A stretch of 64,000 bases of DNA, taken from positions 1 through 64,000 of the forward strand of contig JAVBRM010000100.1 of assembly GCA_031548025.1 (NCBI GenBank), given 5' to 3'. The notes beneath the pieces are model-generated. The model ran no database searches. It was not told the origin of the DNA and saw only the letters and a list, made by a program, of their open reading frames with translations. Positions 46,524 through 54,566 of this stretch are shown piece after piece. How positions within the stretch are numbered: the stretch's first letter is position 1; every line of letters begins with the position of its first letter. A program made the translations under genes and the position numbers. This DNA is from UBA5239 sp031548025 (GTDB lineage: Bacteria > Verrucomicrobiota > Lentisphaeria > Victivallales > Victivallaceae).

Positions 46524-47426
46524 TTAGATTTTACTCTGCGCCAAAGAATAAATTATGATTGCAATCGTCATCAAAGCCGCGGCAATTCCCCGGCGCAACC
46601 ACATTTTGCCGCCGATCTTGGCATCAAGCTTGCCATAGCCATAATGCAGCAAAATGATTCCCAGGCCGATTGAAAACAGACCGCGGCTTGACTGAATAAC
46701 ATTTCCGAAAACGGTTCCCAGCAACCCGAAGCAAATAAACAGCGAAACCTGCGACAAAAACCAAGCCAGTCCGAACGGCATCGCCATAACAAACTGCTTT
46801 CTGCTCCAACGGTATTTGAACAACATCGGCAGCGTCAAAATGCCCAGCAGCAAATAACAGACGGCCGCCACCCCGCAAGCATCCATGATCACATTGCCGC
46901 TGGCGGGCATCCTTACCAAGTACGTTTCGGCCATGTCGGTCAGCGAATAAGCCACCAGCGTCAACGCCAGCCACAGCATTCCCCTGAGGGTAAAACGGCT
47001 ACCGCCGCTCCAATTCATCGCCATGGCGGCAATAGCGCTGAGAAATACCGCCAGCCATTGCCATGAGCCCAATCCATGCCCTTTCCACAACACGTAAATT
47101 ACCGAGAGCACAATGATTTTCAACCCCAATAGCGAAGAAACGCGGCTGGCTTCGATCGAGCGCAGAGTGTTAAAAAACGCCGTTTGACCGGTCACAAAGA
47201 AGAGTACCCACATCAAGATTCCAAGCAAGAATTCCGGCAACATTTTCCACAATTCAACCGGAAAAAGCAATGGTGCAATCGGCAGGCAAAATACCCCCAT
47301 CACCAGTTGAGAAAAAATCACCAGCCTTAACGAAGACTTATATTTCATCATAAAGCCGGCGCTGAAAATATATGAAAATGACTGCAAGAGGGCAGTAACC
47401 ACACCCGCAATAATACCCAGAATCAT
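46524..47426 (-). CDS. EamA/DMT-family transporter-like membrane protein
   Basis: 300 residues, about ten hydrophobic helices in two EamA-like halves, starting ILGIIAGVVTALLQSFSYIFS and ending IAAALMTIAIIIYSLAQ. RSIEASRVSSLLGLKIIVLSVIY in the middle of the first half is typical of the family. Substrate unknown; DMT members export amino acids, nucleotides or sugar compounds. It appears to be a single-gene unit between the FKBP gene and a repeat element. No signal of recent transfer. Confidence 0.8.
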   Translation of the reverse strand: MILGIIAGVVTALLQSFSYIFSAGFMMKYKSSLRLVIFSQLVMGVFCLPIAPLLFPVELWKMLPEFLLGILMWVLFFVTGQTAFFNTLRSIEASRVSSLLGLKIIVLSVIYVLWKGHGLGSWQWLAVFLSAIAAMAMNWSGGSRFTLRGMLWLALTLVAYSLTDMAETYLVRMPASGNVIMDACGVAAVCYLLLGILTLPMLFKYRWSRKQFVMAMPFGLAWFLSQVSLFICFGLLGTVFGNVIQSSRGLFSIGLGIILLHYGYGKLDAKIGGKMWLRRGIAAALMTIAIIIYSLAQSKI

Positions 47427-47491
47427 TATTAAATACCTTGAATTAAATATAAAGTATTAATATACAATCCCCAAACACAAATTCAAGGATC

Positions 47492-47591
47492 GCTACGCTA
47501 AGAGGAAAGAGGAAAGAGCAAAGAGCAAAGAAAAGGATGGGAGAGTCGCTCTGGTTGAAAATTAAAAGCAGAACTTTCCTCTTAGCGAAGC
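47492..47591. repeat. Intergenic inverted-repeat element
   Basis: CGCTAAGAGGAAAG (47496-47509) is perfectly inverted at 47574-47587. The stem can be extended on both sides by CGCT (47491-47494) and AGCG (47588-47591) with one mismatch. The left arm runs into tandem 7-mers AGGAAAG and AGCAAAG (47504-47531). The element lies just upstream of the cassette C promoter and shares the tandem-plus-stem layout of the one at 11867. Confidence 0.65.
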
Positions 47592-47626
47592 GATGCGATA
47601 TTTCTTCATTTTTTTTGATCGGCCTA

Positions 47627-47655
47627 TTGACAAATTGCACCGGTGCAATTATAAT
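47627..47655 (+). promoter_or_regulatory. Consensus promoter with an operator inside the spacer, cassette C
   Basis: TTGACA at 47627-47632, a 17-bp spacer and TATAAT at 47650-47655, a perfect sigma-70 promoter. The perfect 18-bp palindrome AATTGCACCGGTGCAATT (47633-47650) fills the spacer exactly, so repressor binding would occlude RNA polymerase. The repressor gene starts 28 bp downstream. Confidence 0.85.
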
Positions 47656-47683
47656 AATTTCAAACAATAAATGGATTTGATTT

Positions 47684-48688
47684 ATGCGAAGACGTGCCAC
47701 ATTGCAGGATATAGCCGATTATTGCAACCTTTCCAAGAGCATGGTTGCACAGGTCATTCGCGACCCGGAGCGCTGCAAGGCCACCGCCAAAACCAAATCC
47801 ATGATCGCCTCGGCGGCACGCGAACTCGACTACCAGCCAAATTTCGCCGCCCGGGCGTTGAGCACCAACCGTACTTATTCGGTCGGGGTCATGTTTCCCG
47901 CGATCATCAATTTTTACCATGAATTAACTATTCATCTGGATGCCGCCCTGAGCAAGCACGGTTATTCCGGGGTTTTTGCTTATTGGAAGGCCGGGACAAA
48001 CAGCAGAGATTCGTTTCTGGAGGCTTTTGAGAGAATGCGCCGCCGCAATGTCGACGGCATCATCACCTGCCAGTACGAGGAATCGGTGGCCGATCGCGGC
48101 ATACCGGTGGTGACTTATGCGAATGAACGGCGGCTGATGGACTGTGTTTACCCCGATAAACTCGATTATGCGGCTCGGGCAGTGCGATATTTGATGGAAC
48201 ATGGTCACAGAAATATCGGTTGCCTCAATTATTTTGAGGATGTTCGTCATCAGGCAATCTGCAGTGAGCTGAAACGCGCGGGTCTGAAAGTAAACTCCGA
48301 TTGGATGGTAAATACACATGATCCCCATCAACTTCGTAGCGGCTATGAAGCCATGAAAACTTTGATCGAGCGAAAAAATCCTCCAAGCGCAATTATAACC
48401 CATTGCGATACGGTGGCAATCGGCGCGATCCGCTACGCTCACGAAGCAGGCGTCAAGATTCCTGACGATATCTCCATAATCAGTTTTGACAATCAGGTTG
48501 AATCCGCATACACAATTCCGGCCCTGACTAATTTTGGGCAACCATACGAACTGGCCGCGGAACTGTTGGTCGAAACTCTCCTGGCGAGGATCGAAAATCC
48601 CGCCCTTCCCCAGCAGAAACGCTCCTTCATCATGCCTTTAATCGAACGAGAATCAGTAAAAAATATAAACATAAACCAAGGTGAATAA
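47684..48688 (+). CDS. LacI-family transcriptional repressor, cassette C
   Basis: 334 residues beginning RRRATLQDIADYCNLSKSMVAQVI, a LacI-type helix-turn-helix. The hinge reads NFAARALSTNRTYSVGVMFP. The effector domain has GHRNIGCLNYFEDVRHQ and ISIISFDNQVESAYTIPALT. Autorepression is likely, given the palindrome at 47633. Its stop TAA overlaps the ATG of the pseudopilin gene by one base, the closest coupling among the three cassettes. Effector unknown. Confidence 0.93.
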   Translation: MRRRATLQDIADYCNLSKSMVAQVIRDPERCKATAKTKSMIASAARELDYQPNFAARALSTNRTYSVGVMFPAIINFYHELTIHLDAALSKHGYSGVFAYWKAGTNSRDSFLEAFERMRRRNVDGIITCQYEESVADRGIPVVTYANERRLMDCVYPDKLDYAARAVRYLMEHGHRNIGCLNYFEDVRHQAICSELKRAGLKVNSDWMVNTHDPHQLRSGYEAMKTLIERKNPPSAIITHCDTVAIGAIRYAHEAGVKIPDDISIISFDNQVESAYTIPALTNFGQPYELAAELLVETLLARIENPALPQQKRSFIMPLIERESVKNININQGE

Positions 48689-49344
48689 TGAGAAAGCACA
48701 AGAATTTTACACTTATTGAACTGTTGGTCGTCATTGCGATCATTGCTATTTTAGCAGCATTACTGCTACCGGCTTTAAACAAAGCCAGGCAGCGCGGAAA
48801 GGCTATTGACTGCCTTAATAATCTCAGTTCCATCGGCAAATTAGCTGCTTTTTATCACGATGATTTCAACGACGCCCTGCCAAGCCGAATAAAATTAACT
48901 ACCCAGTATGTGCCGTTTGCTCAAGTTTTGATGAATTATTATCTGCCGGGCGACTTTAAGTATCAATCAGCATCCTACAAAAACTATAAGTGGCCCTCAT
49001 GTGAAAGAACAATTTTCGAATGCCGTCAGGAATCGGCATACAACACTCCTCCATGTTATGATACTTCATATACTTACAATCAATTGGCAATGCATTATTA
49101 TAATTCCGGCTACACTGATCCTTCGTTTCAATGGAGCAAAATGAAAAATCCTTCCAGAACTTTGTTACTTGCAGACAGCAATAAAGTTGGAGCTATTTCC
49201 AATCGCACAACCACTTATTCCCGAGTGGACCGGCGGCATCTTGGACTGGCGCATTATCTCTTTCTGGACGGTCACGCAGAGGCAATCAAGACCCCCATGG
49301 CTGGACTAACCAATTTTACTTTGAATAACACGACATTTTATTAA
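48688..49344 (+). CDS. Pseudopilin-like protein, cassette C
   Basis: 218 residues. The amino-terminus HKNFTLIELLVVIAIIAILA has the conserved Glu at +5 but Asn before the Phe instead of Gly. After LLPALNKARQRGKAIDCLNN the globular region has several Tyr/Cys-rich loops (CRQESAYNTPPCYDTSYTYN), and the tail contains RHLGLAHYLFLDGHAEAI, the H-x8-DG signature (one residue shorter than in cassettes A and B). AGGTGAATAATG provides the ribosome site. A DUF4838 gene follows 17 bp later. Probably exported and anchored through its hydrophobic helix; the partner secretion apparatus is not in the window. Confidence 0.88.
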   Translation: MRKHKNFTLIELLVVIAIIAILAALLLPALNKARQRGKAIDCLNNLSSIGKLAAFYHDDFNDALPSRIKLTTQYVPFAQVLMNYYLPGDFKYQSASYKNYKWPSCERTIFECRQESAYNTPPCYDTSYTYNQLAMHYYNSGYTDPSFQWSKMKNPSRTLLLADSNKVGAISNRTTTYSRVDRRHLGLAHYLFLDGHAEAIKTPMAGLTNFTLNNTTFY

Positions 49345-49361
49345 TTCTCGCGGAGTATCTT

Positions 49362-51617
49362 ATGCTGAAGGTTATTTGCATCTTACTGCTGTCTATCTCC
49401 ATAACGCAGGCTGCCGTGCCGATCACCCGCAACGGCAAAGCGGAAGCGGAAATCATCATTGCCGCCGACGCTCATCCGGCGGTCAAATACGCGGCGGAGG
49501 AACTCCGTCATTGGACGGAAGCTATTTCCGGGGCCAAGCTGCCGGTCATTCATGCGCCGGGTGGAGCCGCTACCCGCATTATTCTCAGTGTCAATAATGA
49601 TCTGGCGGAATTGAGGGACAACGACGGTTACGCGGTTCGGACTCAAGGCCGAGAAATTCACCTGATCGCCTCGTGTCCGAAAGGTATTTTGAACGGCGTT
49701 TACAGATTGCTTTTCAAAAATACCGACATCATCTGGGCACGGCCAAATGAGGATTTCGGCACGATTTACAGCCGCAAATCGGACCTCGATTTCGGCCAGA
49801 CCAACTATATCGACATACCGGTCTATCGTCTGCGGGGGTGGCAAATCAGCGGAGAAGCATCCAATATCTGGCAGGCCCGGCAGGGTTCCAATTGGGCCAG
49901 CGCCTGGATGAAAAAAGACCCGCGAAACCTGCGGTTCGCTCCCATCCTCGAATATGGCGGCGGACATAATCTGATCGGGCGTTATATCCAGGAGAAGAAG
50001 TATTTCAACAGTCATCCGGAGTATTATTCCATGCTGGACGGCAAGCATCAGCGCCCCAGCGAATCCCGCAACTCCAGTCAATTGTGCTTCACCAATCCGG
50101 AATTGCTGAAAACCTTTATCAAGGAACTGGACGAACGTATCAAGGCTGATCCGGATTACATCACCTACCGGATTATGATCGAAGACAACTGGAAAGTCTG
50201 CGAATGTCCCGAGTGCCTCAAGCCGATCACCATTGACGGAAAATCAATTGACAACAAGAATAAAGCGTTTCGCTCCACCCAATTTTTCCTGTGGCTGAAT
50301 CAGATCGCCCGTCACATGCGGAAACATTATCCTGGCAAGCGCATCCTGACTTTCGCTTATTTCTTCACCGAACCTCCTCCCCAATGCCCGGTCGAACCCA
50401 ATATCGATATTTCATTCTGCCCGATTGCCAAGAATTCCAAATTCAATATCGAAGCCCCGGAAAATGCCGTCACCATGGAAAAGTTCAGCAACTGGATGAA
50501 AGTGACTCCGAACCTGACCTGGCGCGAATACTACGGACTGGTCGGACCTTTTCCGCGGCCAACCGACATAATCGCTCTGGCGGACTGGAAATACGTCAAT
50601 TCATATGGAGTCACCCGCACTTATTCGGAAATGTATGGCGACATCGATACTCCCCGGCAAAAACACACCAAAAGCTGGGACGCCAACGCCATGTATTTCT
50701 GGGTTATGGCTAACGGCTGTTGGAATCCGGCTCAGGATGTTCGCGCCCTGCGGCGGGAGTTTCTGACCCGGGTATACGGTCCGGCCGCCGATGATGTGGC
50801 TGAATATTATCGCCTGATCGAAGATCAATGGTTTAAGACTCCCGGCAAGTCCACCTATGCCGACAGATCTTGGCAGAACTGGCGGAAATGCGTCATCGAA
50901 CCCGGGCTGGAACAACCATGCCGGGCCGCTCTGGAACGCGCCGTCGCCAAGGTTGTTCATCCCAACGGTCGGAAAATGCTGGCCGCCGTCCGCGCCAACT
51001 TCGAGGAGTTCATGAAGTATCAGGAACAATTTCAGATTCAGGCGGTTCGGGTAGAAAAAGCACCGCAACTCGATCCGGATTTCAACTCCGGCGAATGGCG
51101 GAAAGCTACTTCGGTCGACCAATTTTTTGTCGGCAACAATCAAATACTTTATCAAAACCCGACCGAACTTCGAGTATTATACGATGACCAGAATATTTAT
51201 TTCGGTGTGAAATGTCATCATCCGGATGTCCCCAAAATGCAATATCGCCCCGCCTCTCAGGAGAAAAATCAGGCCCCGGATGGCGAAGGGTTTGAGATTT
51301 TTCTGTCCGGCATCTGGAAAGGAGAACCCCATTTCACTCAATTGTCATTCGATCCGGTCAACAACCGCCGGACCGCGGTCCGCAGCGCCCAATGGAACTC
51401 CGTAGTCGAAATCACCTATGACGGTTGGAGCGGCATGGCGACTGTTCCCTGGAAAAGCATTGGCATGAAGCCCGGCGAAACCAAGGAACTGCGCGGAGCC
51501 TTTGTTCGCCAGTTCGAACGTCCGCCCCGGCCGGGTGTCGCCCCTATCCGATCGGCACAGCTTTTCGGCGCACAACGCCACAAACCCAAAACTTTTATTC
51601 CTATCAATTTCAATTAA
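49362..51617 (+). CDS. Secreted DUF4838-domain glycan enzyme with CBM9-like module, copy 1
   Basis: 751 residues. A signal peptide (ICILLLSISITQAAV) precedes an alpha-glucuronidase-like amino-terminal domain (AEIIIAADAHPAVKYAAEEL). The middle DUF4838 region has WQARQGSNWASAWM, GGGHNLIGRYI and CECPEC (a Cys-rich motif, about residue 283), followed by RSTQFFLWLNQIARHM. The carboxy-terminal 190 residues (QLDPDFNSGEWRKATSVDQ, then DQNIYFGVKCHHPD) resemble a CBM9-type carbohydrate-binding domain. The catalytic residues are not established; the family is frequent in Lentisphaerota and Planctomycetota. It probably attacks an acidic glycan, by inference from the family name only. Confidence 0.8.
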   Translation: MLKVICILLLSISITQAAVPITRNGKAEAEIIIAADAHPAVKYAAEELRHWTEAISGAKLPVIHAPGGAATRIILSVNNDLAELRDNDGYAVRTQGREIHLIASCPKGILNGVYRLLFKNTDIIWARPNEDFGTIYSRKSDLDFGQTNYIDIPVYRLRGWQISGEASNIWQARQGSNWASAWMKKDPRNLRFAPILEYGGGHNLIGRYIQEKKYFNSHPEYYSMLDGKHQRPSESRNSSQLCFTNPELLKTFIKELDERIKADPDYITYRIMIEDNWKVCECPECLKPITIDGKSIDNKNKAFRSTQFFLWLNQIARHMRKHYPGKRILTFAYFFTEPPPQCPVEPNIDISFCPIAKNSKFNIEAPENAVTMEKFSNWMKVTPNLTWREYYGLVGPFPRPTDIIALADWKYVNSYGVTRTYSEMYGDIDTPRQKHTKSWDANAMYFWVMANGCWNPAQDVRALRREFLTRVYGPAADDVAEYYRLIEDQWFKTPGKSTYADRSWQNWRKCVIEPGLEQPCRAALERAVAKVVHPNGRKMLAAVRANFEEFMKYQEQFQIQAVRVEKAPQLDPDFNSGEWRKATSVDQFFVGNNQILYQNPTELRVLYDDQNIYFGVKCHHPDVPKMQYRPASQEKNQAPDGEGFEIFLSGIWKGEPHFTQLSFDPVNNRRTAVRSAQWNSVVEITYDGWSGMATVPWKSIGMKPGETKELRGAFVRQFERPPRPGVAPIRSAQLFGAQRHKPKTFIPINFN

Positions 51618-51627
51618 AAGAGGTTAT

Positions 51628-53865
51628 ATGAAGCAAATCATTTTGTCCGCTATGGCGTTGTTTTTGGCCGGTTGCACCACTCCGGCAACCGTCACCGAAT
51701 CGGGTAAGCCCACCGCCGAAATCGTCATTGCCGCCGACGCTCATCCGGCAATCAAATACGCGGCGGAAGAATTACAGCGCTGGATCCGGGAAATCTCAGG
51801 CGCGGAATTGCCGATACGGAATGCTCCCGGCAATGCGCCGCTCAAAATCATGCTCAGCGTTAACTCCGATCTTGAACAACTCAAAGGCAATGACGGTTAC
51901 GCTGTTCAAACCAGCGGCGACACCATTCATATTTTCGGTTCGTGTCCCAAAGGCGTGCTGAACGGTGCTTATAAATGGCTTTTTCGCAATACCGACATCA
52001 TCTGGGCCCGGCCGGATTCCGAATTCGGTACCGTATACAGCCGCAATCCCGACTTGAAGTTTGTTCACAATGATTATATCGACATCCCGGTGTACCGTCT
52101 GCGCGGATGGCAGATGAAGGGGCAGCACTCCGACGAATGGCAAGCCCGGCAGGGCTCAAACTGGACCAGTGGCTGGATGGCCTATTCTCCGGAAAAATTA
52201 AAATTTGCCCCGGTCTTCGAATACGGCGGCGGGCATAATCTGATCGGGCGTTATATTACGGAAAAGAAGTATTATGATGCTCACCCCGAATATTTTTCCA
52301 TGCTGAACGGCAAGCATCCGCGACCAAGCACGGTTCGCGCTTCCACCCAGTTATGCTTCACCAATCCGGAGGTAGTCAAGGCATTCATCGCAGAGCTGGA
52401 TGCTCGTATCAAAGAAAACCCCAATTACGAAACCTATCGCATCATGACCGAAGACAACTGGAACGTCTGTGAATGTCCCGAATGCCTCAAGTCGATCAAT
52501 ATCGATGGGAAAATTATTGATAACCAAGACAAAGCATTCCGTTCCACTCAATTTTTTCTGTGGCTGAATCAAATTGCCCGCCACATGCAGAAGAATTATC
52601 CAGGCAAGCGTATCCTGACATTCGGATACTTTTTCACCTATCCGACTCCATACTGCCGGGTGGAGCCGAATATCAGTATCTCGTTCTGCCCGATCAACAA
52701 GGACAGCAAACTGCCGATGAATGCTCCCGGTAACCAAATCTGGGATGCACAATTTCTCCGCTGGATGTCGATCAAAGCAAACCTGACCTGGCGCGAATAT
52801 TATGGACTGGTCGGGCCATTTCCGCGCCCCATGGATATCGTGGCGATGGCAGACTGGCGTTATGCCCATAGTTACGGTGTCGACCGTACTTATTCGGAAA
52901 TGCGGGTCGACTGCGATGGCGATAAAAGCTGGGATGTCAACGCCCTGTATTTCTGGGTCATGGCTAACGGCAACTGGAATCCGGATCAGGATGTTCACGC
53001 CATGCGCCGGGAATTCCTGACCCGGGTTTTCGGCCCGGCCGCCGATGACGTCGGCGAGTTTTATCGAATCGTAGAGAAAGGCTGGTTCGCCTTTCCTTCA
53101 AGCTCGCAATATACCGATAAGTCCGAAGCGTCATGGCGTTCCAGTGTCGTCAGCGCCGGTACCGAAGACGCCTGCCGCGCCGCGCTGGAACGGGCTGCCG
53201 CCAAGGTTATTCATCCCAATGCGGTAAAAATGCTTCAGGCGATGCGCGACACTTTCGAGGAACAGGTCAAACTGGCGGTCGGATTCAGTATTTCGTCCTT
53301 AAAAACCGACAAGACGCCAGTATTCGATCCTGATTTTCAGACCGGCGCCTGGCCCGATGCCGAAATCGCCGATCAGTTTTATTTGAGCGATGACGGTATT
53401 CCGCTGGAAAAAACTGCCGTCCGGCTGCTCTACGATGCTCAGAATCTTTATATCGGAGTTAAGTGTTTCGACCGGGAACCGGACAAAATCTTTGCTAAAC
53501 CGGCCGGCCTGCCGCGTGACACCTGGCCCAGCGGCGATAAGTTTGAATTTTTCCTGACCGGGGCAGAAAACGAAGTCTATCAGATTGTTTTCGACCCCAA
53601 CGGCAATCTTTATGACGCCCGTGACAAAGATCCCAAATGGAACGGCGATATCCAACTTCATTGCCGCACCACCGCCGACGGCTGGAGCGCCATGATCGCC
53701 ATACCTTTTAAAAGCCTGGGCTTTGAAAGCCCGGCCGGCAGTAAAATATCCACCATGTTCATGCGCTACTGGAATCATCAGGCGAGGAAAACCGAAGTCA
53801 GTTACTGGCAGAAAAGCCGCCCGCACAATGCCGCCGGTTTCGGAGAAATCGTCTTCAAAGATTAA
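51628..53865 (+). CDS. DUF4838-domain lipoprotein with CBM9-like module, copy 2
   Basis: 745 residues and a clear paralogue of the preceding gene along its whole length, starting 10 bp after it. The start at 51628 gives a lipoprotein signal (LSAMALFLAGC), unlike copy 1, so this copy is probably membrane-anchored while copy 1 is released. Shared motifs: AEIVIAADAHPAIKYAAEEL, GGGHNLIGRYI, CECPEC and WREYYGLVGPFPRPMDIVAM. The carboxy-terminal CBM9-like part (FDPDFQTGAWPDAEIADQ; AQNLYIGVKCFDRE) is the most divergent section. It is last in the cassette and overlaps the convergent IclR gene by 4 bp. Confidence 0.82.
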   Translation: MKQIILSAMALFLAGCTTPATVTESGKPTAEIVIAADAHPAIKYAAEELQRWIREISGAELPIRNAPGNAPLKIMLSVNSDLEQLKGNDGYAVQTSGDTIHIFGSCPKGVLNGAYKWLFRNTDIIWARPDSEFGTVYSRNPDLKFVHNDYIDIPVYRLRGWQMKGQHSDEWQARQGSNWTSGWMAYSPEKLKFAPVFEYGGGHNLIGRYITEKKYYDAHPEYFSMLNGKHPRPSTVRASTQLCFTNPEVVKAFIAELDARIKENPNYETYRIMTEDNWNVCECPECLKSINIDGKIIDNQDKAFRSTQFFLWLNQIARHMQKNYPGKRILTFGYFFTYPTPYCRVEPNISISFCPINKDSKLPMNAPGNQIWDAQFLRWMSIKANLTWREYYGLVGPFPRPMDIVAMADWRYAHSYGVDRTYSEMRVDCDGDKSWDVNALYFWVMANGNWNPDQDVHAMRREFLTRVFGPAADDVGEFYRIVEKGWFAFPSSSQYTDKSEASWRSSVVSAGTEDACRAALERAAAKVIHPNAVKMLQAMRDTFEEQVKLAVGFSISSLKTDKTPVFDPDFQTGAWPDAEIADQFYLSDDGIPLEKTAVRLLYDAQNLYIGVKCFDREPDKIFAKPAGLPRDTWPSGDKFEFFLTGAENEVYQIVFDPNGNLYDARDKDPKWNGDIQLHCRTTADGWSAMIAIPFKSLGFESPAGSKISTMFMRYWNHQARKTEVSYWQKSRPHNAAGFGEIVFKD

Positions 53866-54566
53866 AGGAGTTCGCTGATTCTGGCGGCGGCCTGACAGCA
53901 CTCCTCTACCGCGATGTCGTGAAATTCCGAGTCGAAGGTGATTCCCAGGCATGCGATGACGGAGCCGTGACTGCGTACCGCCGCCCCCATGGAATTGATG
54001 GAAATCATTTTTCCGGCTCGGGCGACTTCGGCGCTCCGCCGTCTGAATTCAGCGAAATCGGCGGTTTTCAGCGCATTGGCGGCACCATTATCACGGTCCC
54101 AGAAATATTTCACTTGCTTTTCATCCATATAGGACAGCAACAGGATGCCGGTTGAGTAGCCGAAAAGGCTGTGAAAGTTGCTCTGGGTGCTGGTCGTGGT
54201 CACGGAAATACTCGATTCCCGATTCAGGCACAAGAGTTCCATGCGGCGGCCGCCGTTCTCCACCACCAGGACCACCAGTTTGTTGTGTTTGAAAGCCAAG
54301 TCTTCCATGACCGGGCGGGCGATGTTTTCCAGATGGCGGTAAGGATTGGCCTGTCCCATCAGGTAGATCGCCGGCCCCAACGTATAACCGCGCCGGGTTC
54401 CCAAAGACCGGAGGTACCCGAGTTCCACCATCGTTTTGACGATATGGGAACAGGCCGGAGAAGATACGCCCAGCAATTCCGCCAGCTCGCCCAACTGACA
54501 AGTGCGGTCGGGCTGCCGGCGGTAATATTGCAGAATCTTATCAAAACGTTCGATAACTTGTATCAA
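53862..54566 (-). CDS. IclR-family transcriptional regulator
   Basis: 234 residues. Winged helix-turn-helix at the start (RFDKILQYYRRQPDRTCQLGELAELLGV, then ACSHIVKTMVELGYL) and an IclR effector domain (VMEDLAFKHNKLVVLVVENGG; FGYSTGILLLSYMDE). The TTG start at 54566 overlaps the stop of the FAD gene (TTGA), so it is translated in an operon after the two FAD-type genes, unusual for IclR regulators, which often lead an operon or diverge. No operator was identified. Confidence 0.88.
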   Translation of the reverse strand: MIQVIERFDKILQYYRRQPDRTCQLGELAELLGVSSPACSHIVKTMVELGYLRSLGTRRGYTLGPAIYLMGQANPYRHLENIARPVMEDLAFKHNKLVVLVVENGGRRMELLCLNRESSISVTTTSTQSNFHSLFGYSTGILLLSYMDEKQVKYFWDRDNGAANALKTADFAEFRRRSAEVARAGKMISINSMGAAVRSHGSVIACLGITFDSEFHDIAVEECCQAAARISELL

